DNA of 64,000 nucleotides from Sipunculus nudus (GCA_026874595.1 CM049306.1:48300019-48364018), one strand, 5' to 3'; positions 1 through 11,237 are shown, counted from the stretch's first letter. The notes: generated from the sequence alone by a model not told the origin. Translations and numbers: made by a program.

Positions 1-1883
1 GATGAAATGTAACACGACCTTCACATGGTATAAGAGAAATGTACAGATAAACATACAAAAGTATAGAAGAATCAAGGTCTCTGTCATGTGAGCATATAGC
101 CGAGAGGTATGGTTGAATTATAAAAATACAATTATCAGTAATAAATCTACTCATTATTTAACCGAATGACTTATAACACTAGAAGACAAATCCTGCCTAA
201 GCAAATGCCATCAGTATCCCTTCAGTCATAAACCTAGCAGGTAATAGTTCAAGTCATATCAAGTGACCTTAGCAATGACAATAATAAGTGTTCACACACT
301 TTCATAATGCGAAACATTATGGGAACATCCACATCCGAAAATGCAGTAAACTTAGCCCAACGCAAACTGATTTGGTCAGCAGTACCTTCATATTATGCAT
401 AATGAAATACAAGTTATTCTCTCAATAATGGGCCAAGATACAATACTTACATACAACCAAAAAGTACTGGTATTGCCCAAATCAAGTAACAGCAGCAAAT
501 AAAACAGTTTTAGAAGCCAGCTCTGTCCTTAACAACTAATGCTCCCATAGCATACGCAGAATCATATCAGTAAATCCACAAGATAGTTTAAACCACTATG
601 GTTGACTGGAAATGAAAACATCTTCATGAATACTGTTCAGTTTACATATACCAGCACAGCATGGCATTACTTTACTTAGCCACTGGGCTTTTGCAATAAT
701 ACTGCATCCTACTTTAACCCTCAAACTGATATTACATGGCATGATATCCGTCAGCCCTCCAATAAACTAAGTCTCACCACTGTCACTAGGGGGAGGCCAC
801 ATGTCGGATGGATGACATGGGCAATATATACTCTGGCGAGCTCCTTGTCAATCAGTTATTTCCATCTCAATATCTCCAAACTATTATACACAGTGAAACA
901 TCTTCACCCAGAAGCAATATGATCATCTTCTGTCAACCAAGGAATCTGTTTACAGGGTAACTGTCCGATAGTGCCCTCCTGTTCCAGAATATTACCCCAT
1001 GTGGGACTTCCCACTCAATATGATTTAAAACCTGAGACTCATCATCTACAGAGTATAAAATACCTATACATAATAATGCTATTCCAAATACAGTTCAGAA
1101 CTGCCGTAAATAAACGGTAATATCCTCACATAACCAAAAACCTTAGTCCAAATACCAGGATATACCACAAAAGACATGCAAGCAAATAAAAATACATAAT
1201 GCATATGAATATCATGCGTACAAGTCTCATAAGCAAATATCTCCACTAGACTGTGGTAATTCTTCAACATGGTGTAGTCAAAATGTAGAGATAACATGAC
1301 GAACCTGCATTACTAGCTCGCCCGCCATCACAATCGTTACACTGGGTTACACTAATCATCATATAAGTAAACAAGGGGTCTCCAATAAAATATTCTACAA
1401 CATCGGACTCGTATTTAACATTAAACATTTCCAGCGGGGATGCTGGGCCTCAAGTACGTGTACACGCTGACGTAATCACGTGACAAGGGCCTCCATGACA
1501 GTTAGAATGTAGAGAGCTCCGGCCATTACTTTAATCGCCAACTATACACAAAATACCTAATGACAACAAATAAGACCCTTACCTACGGCTCAAACATCAA
1601 AGCCACTTCACTCCGGTAACCGTCATAAGACTCCCAGACAACAAAAACGGCCCCAAAACTGGTCAAACTGTGAGAACTCAGCCAGCTGCCCCAACTGCGA
1701 AATACTGGCGGAACTAGTCTGACGAACAACCTCACCGCGCATGCCCGGGGCGAAAGCGCTACTCAGATTAATCTACCAAATCGTCGCTAGAGGGCAGCAC
1801 CTCTCGGTGTCCCTGAATCATTTAACTAAACTTTGACTAGTTTATCAACCGCTGACTCTAATATAGGTTGATACATGGTCACA
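1..1883 (-). repeat. 3' LTR, partial
   Basis: This is identical by eye to 9,211-11,093. On the minus strand it begins TGTGACC at 1,883, directly after a polypurine tract, as expected for a 3' LTR. The distal half, about 1,884 bp by comparison with the other copy, lies outside the window. It carries no supported gene: the longest ORF is 72 codons and occurs in both copies. Confidence 0.95.
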
Positions 1884-1898
1884 CACGCCCCTCCTTTT
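1884..1898 (-). other. Polypurine tract (plus-strand primer)
   Basis: On the minus strand the run AAAAGGAGGGG followed by CGTG lies directly upstream of the 3' LTR start TGTGACC. This is the expected position for the RNase-H-resistant primer of plus-strand DNA synthesis and independently fixes the LTR boundary. Confidence 0.75.
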
Positions 1899-2054
1899 GC
1901 AAACTACACACTCCAACCTAAGTAGAAAGAGGCTATTGTAATACATGGTACTAAATCCTACCACAATAGTGTAAGAAAGCAGAGGAGTCTAACAACTTAT
2001 ACAAACACAGATATAGAATGTAGTGTTCACATGTAACAATAACGGAGAGTACAA

Positions 2055-5000
2055 TCAAAATTTACCAATGTCAATTAGTGTCTCTCCACCAAGAAGGAAA
2101 CCTTTTGCACAATCAACACCGTGGCATGCTTTGCTCGTCTGGGTTGAAACTGCGGACTTGGGTAGATGATATGGATTGGAATGGTAACCAGCCGTAGTCC
2201 TGTCGGTTCTGCGCACCGGCAAAGTCTCTGGTTGTGTCTCACAGCACGGCCCATCAGGCGGAACATCTCCCTGGACTACTGGTTGAGGTTCTACGACTGG
2301 CTCTGACAAGTCCAATGGGTTAGGCTGGCGCGTTTCCCATTGAGGTGGCTCCTCGGCTAACAAGAAGCCTGGAAATTCATCGTCCACGTCCGGAGCTGGG
2401 TCATCCCCAACCTCATGCTGTTCCTCTGGCCATTCTGGAAGTAATACTGGTTGCTCCTCCCGCGGTGTGGGGCAGAGCGTCAACTGTCGGCGATTCACCC
2501 ACATGTTCTCACCCGACCCAACAGCTGGCTCAATCTGATATATGTCATCTTTCTTTCTTATCACTTTGTAGACCGTGGATCCGAAACTATCCTGGATCTT
2601 AACTCGGCCGGCCGGATACTGTCTCAGGTAAACTCTAGCACCAACTGACAAAGGCACCTCAGTGGCCTTCTTATCAAACTCTCGCTTTCGGTTTATCGCA
2701 GCGCGGTTCAACTTTTCCTGCACAAAGGCATACGATTCTTGGAGCTTCCTCTGATGGAGCTCAACCCAGTTGGTTGGAGTCATCTCCCTCTCTCCCTCTG
2801 GGTCCAGACAAATGCAGAGCCCCAAGTCAGATGGCAGCCTTGGATCTCGTCCGTAGAGCATATAGAATGGCGAATACCCCGTGGTGCTGTGCGGGGTCGC
2901 ATTATAAGAAAACACTAGCTCTCCTAGGTATTCCGGCCACTTATTCTTTCGCTCCGGGGGAAGGGACCTCAGCAAATCATGCATGGTGCGGTTGAAACGT
3001 TCGGTCTGTCCGTTCCCCATGGGATGGTACCTTGTAGTGTGTGACCGCTTCACACCGTACCACTCGCACAACTGGTGAACGACTTGGGCCTCAAACGAAC
3101 GGCCCTGATCTGCGTGAATGCGACAGGGTGGACCAAACCGGTGAAACCATTCTCTTACTAGAACACGCGCAACTGTCGACGCCTTCTGGTCTCTGGTCGG
3201 CACCGCCACCACCCATTTGGTGAACACATCCGTAAGTACCAAAACATTCTCTCGTCCGTCTGTAGCCCTTTCTAACAGGGTGAAATCAATACACACAACT
3301 TCTAGAGGCCTACTGGCTGATATGGATCCCAAAGGTGGGCGCACTTTCTGAAGCCTGGCCAGCTTGCATCTGTCACAATTGTCGATATAACTCCGCACAT
3401 CCGCTGCCATCCTTGGCCAATAATACTTTGATCTTAGCATTAACTCGGTGCGCTCTACTCCCTGGTGGCCATGTCTGTCGTGTAGACTTTTCAAAGCATC
3501 ATCTCGCAGAGACTTTGGTAGCACAATTTGTCTCAGTTCTCCCAACAGTGGATCAATGACCTTTCGGTAGAGAACCCCCTTCATCTGGTTCATCCTCGGC
3601 CACTGACGAAACATCAACTGCTGTGCAGCAGTCTGGTATTTCCGAACACGTAAAGCGGGTTTCTCGCCCTTCTCCCAGTAATGTAAGAATTCCCCAATGT
3701 CTGGGTCGTCGGTTTGTAGTTTCCCAACTGCTTCAAGAGACAATGTCGGCAAGCTAGTTGCACTATTATCGCAATTGACTTGTAACTTTGCTGTAGGAGA
3801 TACTTGTTTGTCCTGGAGTGCAGCATGTATGCCTGGTGGGACTTCCGTAGTAACCGATACCTGACAGAGTGTCTGGTGAATCTCCTCAGTGTCCCATGGC
3901 CTTCTATCCTGACGCGACAATGCATCGGCATTGATGTTCGCTTTGCCAGAGCGGTACACCATATCAAAATCAAACACGGCAAGCATTGATGCCCATCGTT
4001 GCTCCGTGGCAGTGAGTTTTGCCTGCTTCATCAAATAAGTCAGCGGATTACTGTCCGTCAATACGGTGAACTTTCCATACTGGAGGTAATCTCTAAACTG
4101 ATCACAAACGGCCCACTTCAACGCAACGAATTCCAAGCGCTTGGAGCTGTACTGGCTAGGGTTTCTCTCTGTACCCCTAAGGCCCCTACTGGCATATGCG
4201 ATGACTTTTTTAGTGCCTCCCTGCTCCTGGCTTAAAACTGCTCCTAGACCCTGCATAGATGCATCCGTCTCCAAGATAAAAGGTAGTCCGAAGTCGGGGT
4301 AACCTAGGAGTGGAGTCTCAGTCAGTACCCTCCTTAACTGTTCAAACGCTGCCTGGTGTTCCGGTAGCCACAGACCTGAGAGGTCTACTCGCTTAGACTT
4401 GCGCGATTTCTGGTTTCGCATTGCAACACCTGTCAATCTATGTAAGGGAGCCGCGATCTTAGCAAACTGGGGCACAAAACGTCTGTAATACGACGCAAAT
4501 CCCAAAAATCTACGTAACTCGCGCAGGTTCAGCGGTATTGGCCAGTCTGCCACAGCTCTGATCTTATCAGGGTCCGTAGAGATACCGTCGCCTGAGATCC
4601 GGTGCCCCAGGAATTTAATCTCTTTGCAAAAGAGTTCACATTTCTCCGCCTTGAGTTTCAGTCCATGGGTTCTAAGTTTCCGGAGGACAACCTCGAGACG
4701 TTCCAAACTTTCACCGATTGTCTCTCCATAGACAATAATGTCATCCAGATACACTAACAGAATCATGAAGACATCTTCCCTGAAGACCTGTGACATAAGA
4801 CGTTGCCACGTAGCCGGACTATTGGCAAGACCGAAAGGCATCCTGCTGTATTCAAAAAGGCCGAACGGCGTAGTAAAAGCTGTTTTTCTGCAATCCTCAG
4901 GAACCACCTCCACCTGGTGGTAGGCGGAAGCCAAGTCGAGAGTGGTAAAGTATTTTGCCCCCCGTAGAGCCTCTAGACTTTCCTGAATCCTTGGAAGAGG

Positions 5001-7139
5001 AAACACATCTCTTCGAATCTTTTTGTTTAATTTTCTGTAGTCGACACATAGTCTTATATCGTCGGACTTTTTCTGTACAACTACAATCGGTGAAGCATAC
5101 TCCGAGCTGCTCTCCCGAATGACGCCTTGTTGGACCAAATCTTTCAAATGGTCTCGTACTTTGCTGATAAGCAGTGGGTGAATCCGCCGGTATGGTTCTT
5201 GAATCGGCACAGAGTCCTCTGTTTTGATAGGATGTTGAATGCTCTTAGTAACCGGTATTGGTTCCCCTTTCTTCAGGAAAACATCCTTGAACTCTAGCAA
5301 CAACTGCTCCAACTTTGCTTTCTCAAGGGAAGTCCCCTCAAAATTACTTAAGTTGACTGAAGGTAGCTCAGTCCTTGCATCTCCCGCACCACCTCGCATA
5401 ACGCACAAGCCATGCCCATCTTGTTCCACTTGTATATCCTCGAGCTCTTTCTGAACTAACTCAGCAGCGGAGACGAGTCCAACCCTCGTATTTGGCTTCA
5501 AAACCACGTCCTCGTGACTTGAGTTGACTACCTGAACCAACAACTGTCCTCTAGGGTCTTCAACCCAGGTAGGAGCTAACATAACGCCTCCTTTTACCGG
5601 TTGTGTGAATGGCTCTACCAACAGGGATGCACTGGCTCTTGGAACCCTGACCTTAATAGCACTCACACTGCGTGCTGGAACACGGATCTCCGCAGTTTCA
5701 CAAACTCTGGCAAACTTTCCCGAGATACTGGTCATCGCCCGGGGTGCCTCAGGTAACTGCTGCATTACAAGGTCTTTAAACTGTGGCACAAGGGAGAGGA
5801 CATTTGTGCCCAATAAACCTGGCATCGCTTCGCGCTTTTCCTTTACTTCAGGGGTGTCCTTTGCTACTAGGATTCCAGCATCCTTAACTACCTGATCACA
5901 GACCTTCACATCAACCGTGAGCAATCCCAGGTAGGGAATATCCAATCCGTTAGCAGCATGAAGGGTAAGCCACTCGTGGGTTTCAAGCAAATCATCCTGA
6001 GAGAAGTGTTGTTCGAAAAATGCCTCTGACATCGTTGACACTTGCGAGCCCGTGTCAACTAAACATTTTATCTGGTGACCTCCAATCTCTGCAACCACAA
6101 CTGGCCTGCCACCGACTGTTCGAGACACAAGTTCGCCCCCCATGTGTTCATGTGCAACAGCGCCTGACGAGTCTGCAGTCGCACCAGCACTCCCTGTCTG
6201 CTGTGTCTGTGGCTCGGCTTTGCGTTTTGGACAATTTCTCCGTATATGTCCAGGCTCCTGACAATGAAAGCATACTAATTGACCCCGTCCTGAGGAAGCA
6301 ACTCCGCTCCCTCGCTTTAGTCGCTCATTCTCCCTGGTGAGTTCTAACTGTTGCTTCTGACTCTCTCTTAACTCAGACCGGAGCCTGCCCAGGTCTCTAC
6401 GCAGTTCTTTGACCTCCTGTGCTAGGGTACTCTCACCGCCAGTCTCATCCGACCCAGCCACTACATGGCGTGAAGTCGGCCTGCAATTTCCCTGTGACTC
6501 CTCTCCTTCAGCTATCGCAAAAGCCTCTGCACGGAGTTCCTTGAATGACATGTCTCTATTCAGGCGTACAAGTTTCTTTAGGTCACGGCGCAAGTTAGCG
6601 TCACGCACATTCTCCGCAAACCGTGTTTTCAGCATTCCATCTTTATCCGACACCCTGTTCTTATCCTTACTAATTACCCTTTCTATCAAGGTCATCAGAG
6701 CTAGTGAAAATTCACGCAGAGTCTCCTTGGGCTCTTGCCTCCGATGGTAAAAGACGTCAAGCAGCTGTTCCGCAGAGCGTTTTTCACCAAACGTGCTCTC
6801 CAACAGTTCAAATAGCTGCTCTGGTGCTGTAACCACTTCGCACTTAACCTCCGCCTTAGCTTGCCCCTCGAGATGAGCTATAAGCAGGTCTACCGCCTCC
6901 TGCCCTTCCAGGCCCTGACTACGAAGAGCGCCCCTGGCCTCCAAAACCCAATCTGACAACCTAAGCGTGTCACCACTATAACATGAAAGCTTCCTTTGTG
7001 CGTAGACCACTCGTAGTGGAGCTGGCTGTGGTGCTTGAGGTGGTGTTGCTTCCCTGGCCGCTCCCTCAACTACACTGAGCCGCCCCTGTAAGCTAATTAA
7101 TAGTTCGCGCAACTGATCCACCTCTTGCTGGTTCGCCAT
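2055..7139 (-). CDS. Gag-Pol polyprotein of Ty3/Gypsy retrotransposon
   Basis: One uninterrupted 1,694-codon ORF encodes the structural and enzymatic proteins. Domains in order (residues): capsid-like Gag about 40-215; a heptad-rich charged segment about 238-276 (likely coiled coil); one CCHC zinc knuckle at 290-303 (CFHC...GH...C); retropepsin with DTG at 362-364; reverse transcriptase about 640-830 with catalytic YLDD at 797-800; RNase H about 950-1075 with D959, E1003, D1029, D1072; integrase with HHCC zinc finger (H1220, H1225, C1255, C1258) and the DDE triad D1285, D1344, E1380 (35 residues between the last two, the classical spacing); and a C-terminal basic/GPY-like region about 1500-1560. 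Every catalytic motif I looked for is present and there is no frameshift. With the identical LTR portions this looks recently active. Gag and Pol share one frame, so no frameshift or stop readthrough separates them. The start is the first ATG after the leader. No env. Confidence 0.95.
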   Translation of the reverse strand: MANQQEVDQLRELLISLQGRLSVVEGAAREATPPQAPQPAPLRVVYAQRKLSCYSGDTLRLSDWVLEARGALRSQGLEGQEAVDLLIAHLEGQAKAEVKCEVVTAPEQLFELLESTFGEKRSAEQLLDVFYHRRQEPKETLREFSLALMTLIERVISKDKNRVSDKDGMLKTRFAENVRDANLRRDLKKLVRLNRDMSFKELRAEAFAIAEGEESQGNCRPTSRHVVAGSDETGGESTLAQEVKELRRDLGRLRSELRESQKQQLELTRENERLKRGSGVASSGRGQLVCFHCQEPGHIRRNCPKRKAEPQTQQTGSAGATADSSGAVAHEHMGGELVSRTVGGRPVVVAEIGGHQIKCLVDTGSQVSTMSEAFFEQHFSQDDLLETHEWLTLHAANGLDIPYLGLLTVDVKVCDQVVKDAGILVAKDTPEVKEKREAMPGLLGTNVLSLVPQFKDLVMQQLPEAPRAMTSISGKFARVCETAEIRVPARSVSAIKVRVPRASASLLVEPFTQPVKGGVMLAPTWVEDPRGQLLVQVVNSSHEDVVLKPNTRVGLVSAAELVQKELEDIQVEQDGHGLCVMRGGAGDARTELPSVNLSNFEGTSLEKAKLEQLLLEFKDVFLKKGEPIPVTKSIQHPIKTEDSVPIQEPYRRIHPLLISKVRDHLKDLVQQGVIRESSSEYASPIVVVQKKSDDIRLCVDYRKLNKKIRRDVFPLPRIQESLEALRGAKYFTTLDLASAYHQVEVVPEDCRKTAFTTPFGLFEYSRMPFGLANSPATWQRLMSQVFREDVFMILLVYLDDIIVYGETIGESLERLEVVLRKLRTHGLKLKAEKCELFCKEIKFLGHRISGDGISTDPDKIRAVADWPIPLNLRELRRFLGFASYYRRFVPQFAKIAAPLHRLTGVAMRNQKSRKSKRVDLSGLWLPEHQAAFEQLRRVLTETPLLGYPDFGLPFILETDASMQGLGAVLSQEQGGTKKVIAYASRGLRGTERNPSQYSSKRLEFVALKWAVCDQFRDYLQYGKFTVLTDSNPLTYLMKQAKLTATEQRWASMLAVFDFDMVYRSGKANINADALSRQDRRPWDTEEIHQTLCQVSVTTEVPPGIHAALQDKQVSPTAKLQVNCDNSATSLPTLSLEAVGKLQTDDPDIGEFLHYWEKGEKPALRVRKYQTAAQQLMFRQWPRMNQMKGVLYRKVIDPLLGELRQIVLPKSLRDDALKSLHDRHGHQGVERTELMLRSKYYWPRMAADVRSYIDNCDRCKLARLQKVRPPLGSISASRPLEVVCIDFTLLERATDGRENVLVLTDVFTKWVVAVPTRDQKASTVARVLVREWFHRFGPPCRIHADQGRSFEAQVVHQLCEWYGVKRSHTTRYHPMGNGQTERFNRTMHDLLRSLPPERKNKWPEYLGELVFSYNATPHSTTGYSPFYMLYGRDPRLPSDLGLCICLDPEGEREMTPTNWVELHQRKLQESYAFVQEKLNRAAINRKREFDKKATEVPLSVGARVYLRQYPAGRVKIQDSFGSTVYKVIRKKDDIYQIEPAVGSGENMWVNRRQLTLCPTPREEQPVLLPEWPEEQHEVGDDPAPDVDDEFPGFLLAEEPPQWETRQPNPLDLSEPVVEPQPVVQGDVPPDGPCCETQPETLPVRRTDRTTAGYHSNPYHLPKSAVSTQTSKACHGVDCAKGFLLGGETLIDIGKF

Positions 7140-7326
7140 ATCTCAACCCAAACGAAGCAACAGCAAAACCACAGACCGAACGGTGTCGATCTAACCACAG
7201 TACTGGACAGACCGTAATAGGACCACACTCGGACCAACTAACCACTAGACCTCAAAACAGATCGAAACAAGCAGAACCAGTGTCTGCTAAAATAAGGCTT
7301 TATCAACTACAATGGCGTCAACACCA
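7140..7326 (-). other. Untranslated leader of the retrotransposon
   Basis: About 187 bp separate the inferred 5' LTR end from the gag ATG, including the candidate primer-binding site. No ORF. It would be expected to hold the packaging signal, which I cannot identify from sequence. Confidence 0.5.
7309..7326 (-). other. Candidate primer-binding site
   Basis: On the minus strand TGGTGTTGACGCC follows directly after the LTR-terminal CA. A start with TGG matches the CCA end of a tRNA primer. I could not match the rest to a specific tRNA, so the site is positional inference. It leaves a leader of about 170 bp before the gag start codon at 7,139. Confidence 0.45.
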
Positions 7327-10300
7327 TGTAACGAGCTAAGTGCTGCCATTCATATTACTCACTCCTATCACACCAAAGTGATACTCATGTAGACATACGT
7401 ATATCAATATATAGACAATGGAGGCTGTGTGACATCGAACCTTACCTGTATTCCTCCACCGGAACACAATGACTGCTTACATGGTAGTGAAACATGATAT
7501 TTATGTGTATATAACAAACGGACTATATGGTCACCCTAGCTATGACCTCACTGACCAAAGGGGTAACCGTGTGAAATACTCACCAGTACATGCAAGTAAC
7601 TCGACCTGGCCAGTGAACACCAGATTACGCAAAAATCATTAATACTCTCGCCGTAGTTCGTATACAAAGCCATCCGTCGACAGCAACTAAGAGTGCCCCA
7701 ACACGTTATAACACGTACATCTATAACAATGTCCAAACCGTATCTCAAACAAAACCCTACCCAGAATACTCAGGATGGTTCACACATAGATACAGTCAAG
7801 GCAATACCTGTTCATTGGAAACCGGCTCTAGGACACAATACTCGAGCTGTTATCACAGGCTGAAACATAACAAACATTACCCGCACCTATGATGAACATC
7901 AAACTGCACATATTAGTAAACATTTCAAGGCCATGATGCAACATCAAGTATGAACAAGCACAAAGTCCATAGTCCAGCAACCGCCACTGTTCCTGAGAAA
8001 ATACCTGAAGAACCAGTCCTTTGCCGCACATTGGGGAACAGTAGAGCAATCCCAGTCTATCGGCTAACGTCAATGGGCACTGCGGTAACTTCCGCACAAA
8101 AACAATCCCTCAAACCATTTCTGCTGCCTCAGCTAGGCCTTTGAACACTGCTGCAACATCAACGCAGGATCACATATCACAGGATCACACATCACAGGAT
8201 CACACATCTGGAACACAATTCGAGACAAATTCCGGTAGCTTATGGCAGTCTCCTCGTCCAGTGCCACAACTGGACACGACTTGGGTTTGTTGACCTCTAA
8301 TCCCATCAATCAGTATGGCTCCACCTGCCAATCACCTTTCTGTCATCAATCAATAATCCGTTCCACTGTCACAGTGGCAAACCAAACCTCACAGCAAGCA
8401 CACCTGTCCGTCGCCACAGCAGCAAATCCCACCGCTGCCACCAGATGTAAGGAGTGGGGGGCTCCCCAAGGAAACCAAACACGTTTGCTGCTCTCTAGTA
8501 TCTTTAATACTGTAGTTTAGTGTACATGACAGCTGGTCGAGAAGGAGGTTGCAAAAGGTGGTTGACACCTGTACAAATAAAAGGACAGATTTAGTCGGAT
8601 GTCCATGAAACGCTATGCATAACATGCAACACAAATGCTGATAAAACAGCTATAGGCATAATGAAAGCCTATACGACTAAATATATAGTATCTCTGCGTT
8701 AAAACCATTAAACATACAAGAAAACAAATAATCATATACTGTACATAAATACAATCACTCAGTGACATATGCTAGTCCGAGCCCTATATCCTTAGCTAAA
8801 GATATGATGCAGACACCATTATTGCTTCATGAACCGGTCAATAAGATCTCCAGATCTATATACCCACAGTGAACATACCGTGCGCCAGATTCGCAATAGC
8901 CTACAACCACAGCACCATGTACATGAATGTAACAATATGTAAGGCTAACACTATTATCCTAAAGATGTAACCGAATAAGGTGTGATCAGCACCCAAATCT
9001 CTAGATAATATCGCAGATAAATCATGTTCGTTCCCGGTTGCAGCTAATACTACAATCCATGTTCACTAAATATATTCTCCGAACGTCCATCTAAACGGTG
9101 TTATCACATTAATCTATAGCGATTGGAACTTCAAGGACAAACATATAAAATGTGAAACTCAGTAATCCTTGCGCTGGACACACACATAATGCACAGGATA
9201 AACATAACCTGATGAAATGTAACACGACCTTCACATGGTATAAGAGAAATGTACAGATAAACATACAAAAGTATAGAAGAATCAAGGTCTCTGTCATGTG
9301 AGCATATAGCCGAGAGGTATGGTTGAATTATAAAAATACAATTATCAGTAATAAATCTACTCATTATTTAACCGAATGACTTATAACACTAGAAGACAAA
9401 TCCTGCCTAAGCAAATGCCATCAGTATCCCTTCAGTCATAAACCTAGCAGGTAATAGTTCAAGTCATATCAAGTGACCTTAGCAATGACAATAATAAGTG
9501 TTCACACACTTTCATAATGCGAAACATTATGGGAACATCCACATCCGAAAATGCAGTAAACTTAGCCCAACGCAAACTGATTTGGTCAGCAGTACCTTCA
9601 TATTATGCATAATGAAATACAAGTTATTCTCTCAATAATGGGCCAAGATACAATACTTACATACAACCAAAAAGTACTGGTATTGCCCAAATCAAGTAAC
9701 AGCAGCAAATAAAACAGTTTTAGAAGCCAGCTCTGTCCTTAACAACTAATGCTCCCATAGCATACGCAGAATCATATCAGTAAATCCACAAGATAGTTTA
9801 AACCACTATGGTTGACTGGAAATGAAAACATCTTCATGAATACTGTTCAGTTTACATATACCAGCACAGCATGGCATTACTTTACTTAGCCACTGGGCTT
9901 TTGCAATAATACTGCATCCTACTTTAACCCTCAAACTGATATTACATGGCATGATATCCGTCAGCCCTCCAATAAACTAAGTCTCACCACTGTCACTAGG
10001 GGGAGGCCACATGTCGGATGGATGACATGGGCAATATATACTCTGGCGAGCTCCTTGTCAATCAGTTATTTCCATCTCAATATCTCCAAACTATTATACA
10101 CAGTGAAACATCTTCACCCAGAAGCAATATGATCATCTTCTGTCAACCAAGGAATCTGTTTACAGGGTAACTGTCCGATAGTGCCCTCCTGTTCCAGAAT
10201 ATTACCCCATGTGGGACTTCCCACTCAATATGATTTAAAACCTGAGACTCATCATCTACAGAGTATAAAATACCTATACATAATAATGCTATTCCAAATA

Positions 10301-11093
10301 CAGTTCAGAACTGCCGTAAATAAACGGTAATATCCTCACATAACCAAAAACCTTAGTCCAAATACCAGGATATACCACAAAAGACATGCAAGCAAATAAA
10401 AATACATAATGCATATGAATATCATGCGTACAAGTCTCATAAGCAAATATCTCCACTAGACTGTGGTAATTCTTCAACATGGTGTAGTCAAAATGTAGAG
10501 ATAACATGACGAACCTGCATTACTAGCTCGCCCGCCATCACAATCGTTACACTGGGTTACACTAATCATCATATAAGTAAACAAGGGGTCTCCAATAAAA
10601 TATTCTACAACATCGGACTCGTATTTAACATTAAACATTTCCAGCGGGGATGCTGGGCCTCAAGTACGTGTACACGCTGACGTAATCACGTGACAAGGGC
10701 CTCCATGACAGTTAGAATGTAGAGAGCTCCGGCCATTACTTTAATCGCCAACTATACACAAAATACCTAATGACAACAAATAAGACCCTTACCTACGGCT
10801 CAAACATCAAAGCCACTTCACTCCGGTAACCGTCATAAGACTCCCAGACAACAAAAACGGCCCCAAAACTGGTCAAACTGTGAGAACTCAGCCAGCTGCC
10901 CCAACTGCGAAATACTGGCGGAACTAGTCTGACGAACAACCTCACCGCGCATGCCCGGGGCGAAAGCGCTACTCAGATTAATCTACCAAATCGTCGCTAG
11001 AGGGCAGCACCTCTCGGTGTCCCTGAATCATTTAACTAAACTTTGACTAGTTTATCAACCGCTGACTCTAATATAGGTTGATACATGGTCACA
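7327..11093 (-). repeat. 5' LTR, full length about 3,767 bp
   Basis: The right end (11,093) is fixed by where homology to the left copy stops. The left end (7,327) is inferred. On the minus strand the LTR would start TGTGAC and end GTTACA, near-perfect short inverted ends of TG...CA type, followed immediately by TGG of a putative primer-binding site. The left LTR copy stops at the window edge, so only 1,883 bp are confirmed by duplication. LTRs of this length are far above the usual few hundred bp to 1.5 kb for Ty3/Gypsy. Short ORFs on both strands inside it are not supported as genes. Confidence 0.75.
8166..8211. repeat. 15-bp tandem repeat, 3 copies, inside the LTR
   Basis: The units AGGATCACATATCAC, AGGATCACACATCAC and AGGATCACACATCTG lie end to end. 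They fall in the half of the right LTR whose left-hand counterpart lies outside the window. Confidence 0.85.
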
Positions 11094-11141
11094 TTTAGTT
11101 TCAAATATAATTGTGAACAGCTTGGTAGGTATAATCCTCAC

Positions 11142-11237
11142 CTTTTTCAGCTTCTCATGGAGATATCCAATTAAGTCTCGTGTCTTTCCATTTAAAAGTC
11201 CTCCATCTAAATCCAGCTTCAAACCATCCAGGCACAG
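11142..11237 (-). CDS. LRRK2: LRRK2 exon: LRR-to-ROC connector
   Basis: The exon has 96 bp (32 codons), phase 0 at both ends. Acceptor TTTGTTTGAAG|CTG and donor AAAAAG|GTGAGG. It encodes LCLDGLKLDLD...LIGYLHEKLKK, matching the human stretch between the last LRR and the ROC P-loop. The next exon (ROC GTPase) is not in the window. Only 48 bp of intron follow the donor before the retrotransposon LTR begins. Confidence 0.9.

Larger units (their letters stand above)
1..11093 (-). mobile_element. Ty3/Gypsy LTR retrotransposon, left LTR truncated by window edge
   Basis: Two long direct repeats (1-1,883 and 9,211-11,093, constant offset 9,210) flank one large minus-strand gag-pol ORF, so the element reads right to left: 5' LTR at 7,327-11,093, internal region 1,884-7,326, 3' LTR from 1,883 leftwards. 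Line-by-line reading found no difference between the two LTR copies over the 1,883 shared bp. If the left LTR is as long as the right, the whole element is about 13.0 kb. Domain order PR-RT-RNaseH-IN places it in Ty3/Gypsy. There is no env-like ORF between pol and the 3' LTR (only about 170 bp). It is inserted in a LRRK2 intron in the same sense as that gene. The target-site duplication cannot be checked because the left flank is missing; the right flank begins TTTAG. Confidence 0.95.

Noticed and set aside
1884-2054. An envelope gene between pol and the 3' LTR
   Set aside because: Only about 170 bp are available and there is no long ORF.
8242-8520. A 92-codon plus-strand gene in the LTR, antisense to the element
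   Set aside because: No homology or codon signal, and the matching region of the other LTR is outside the window, so it cannot be compared.
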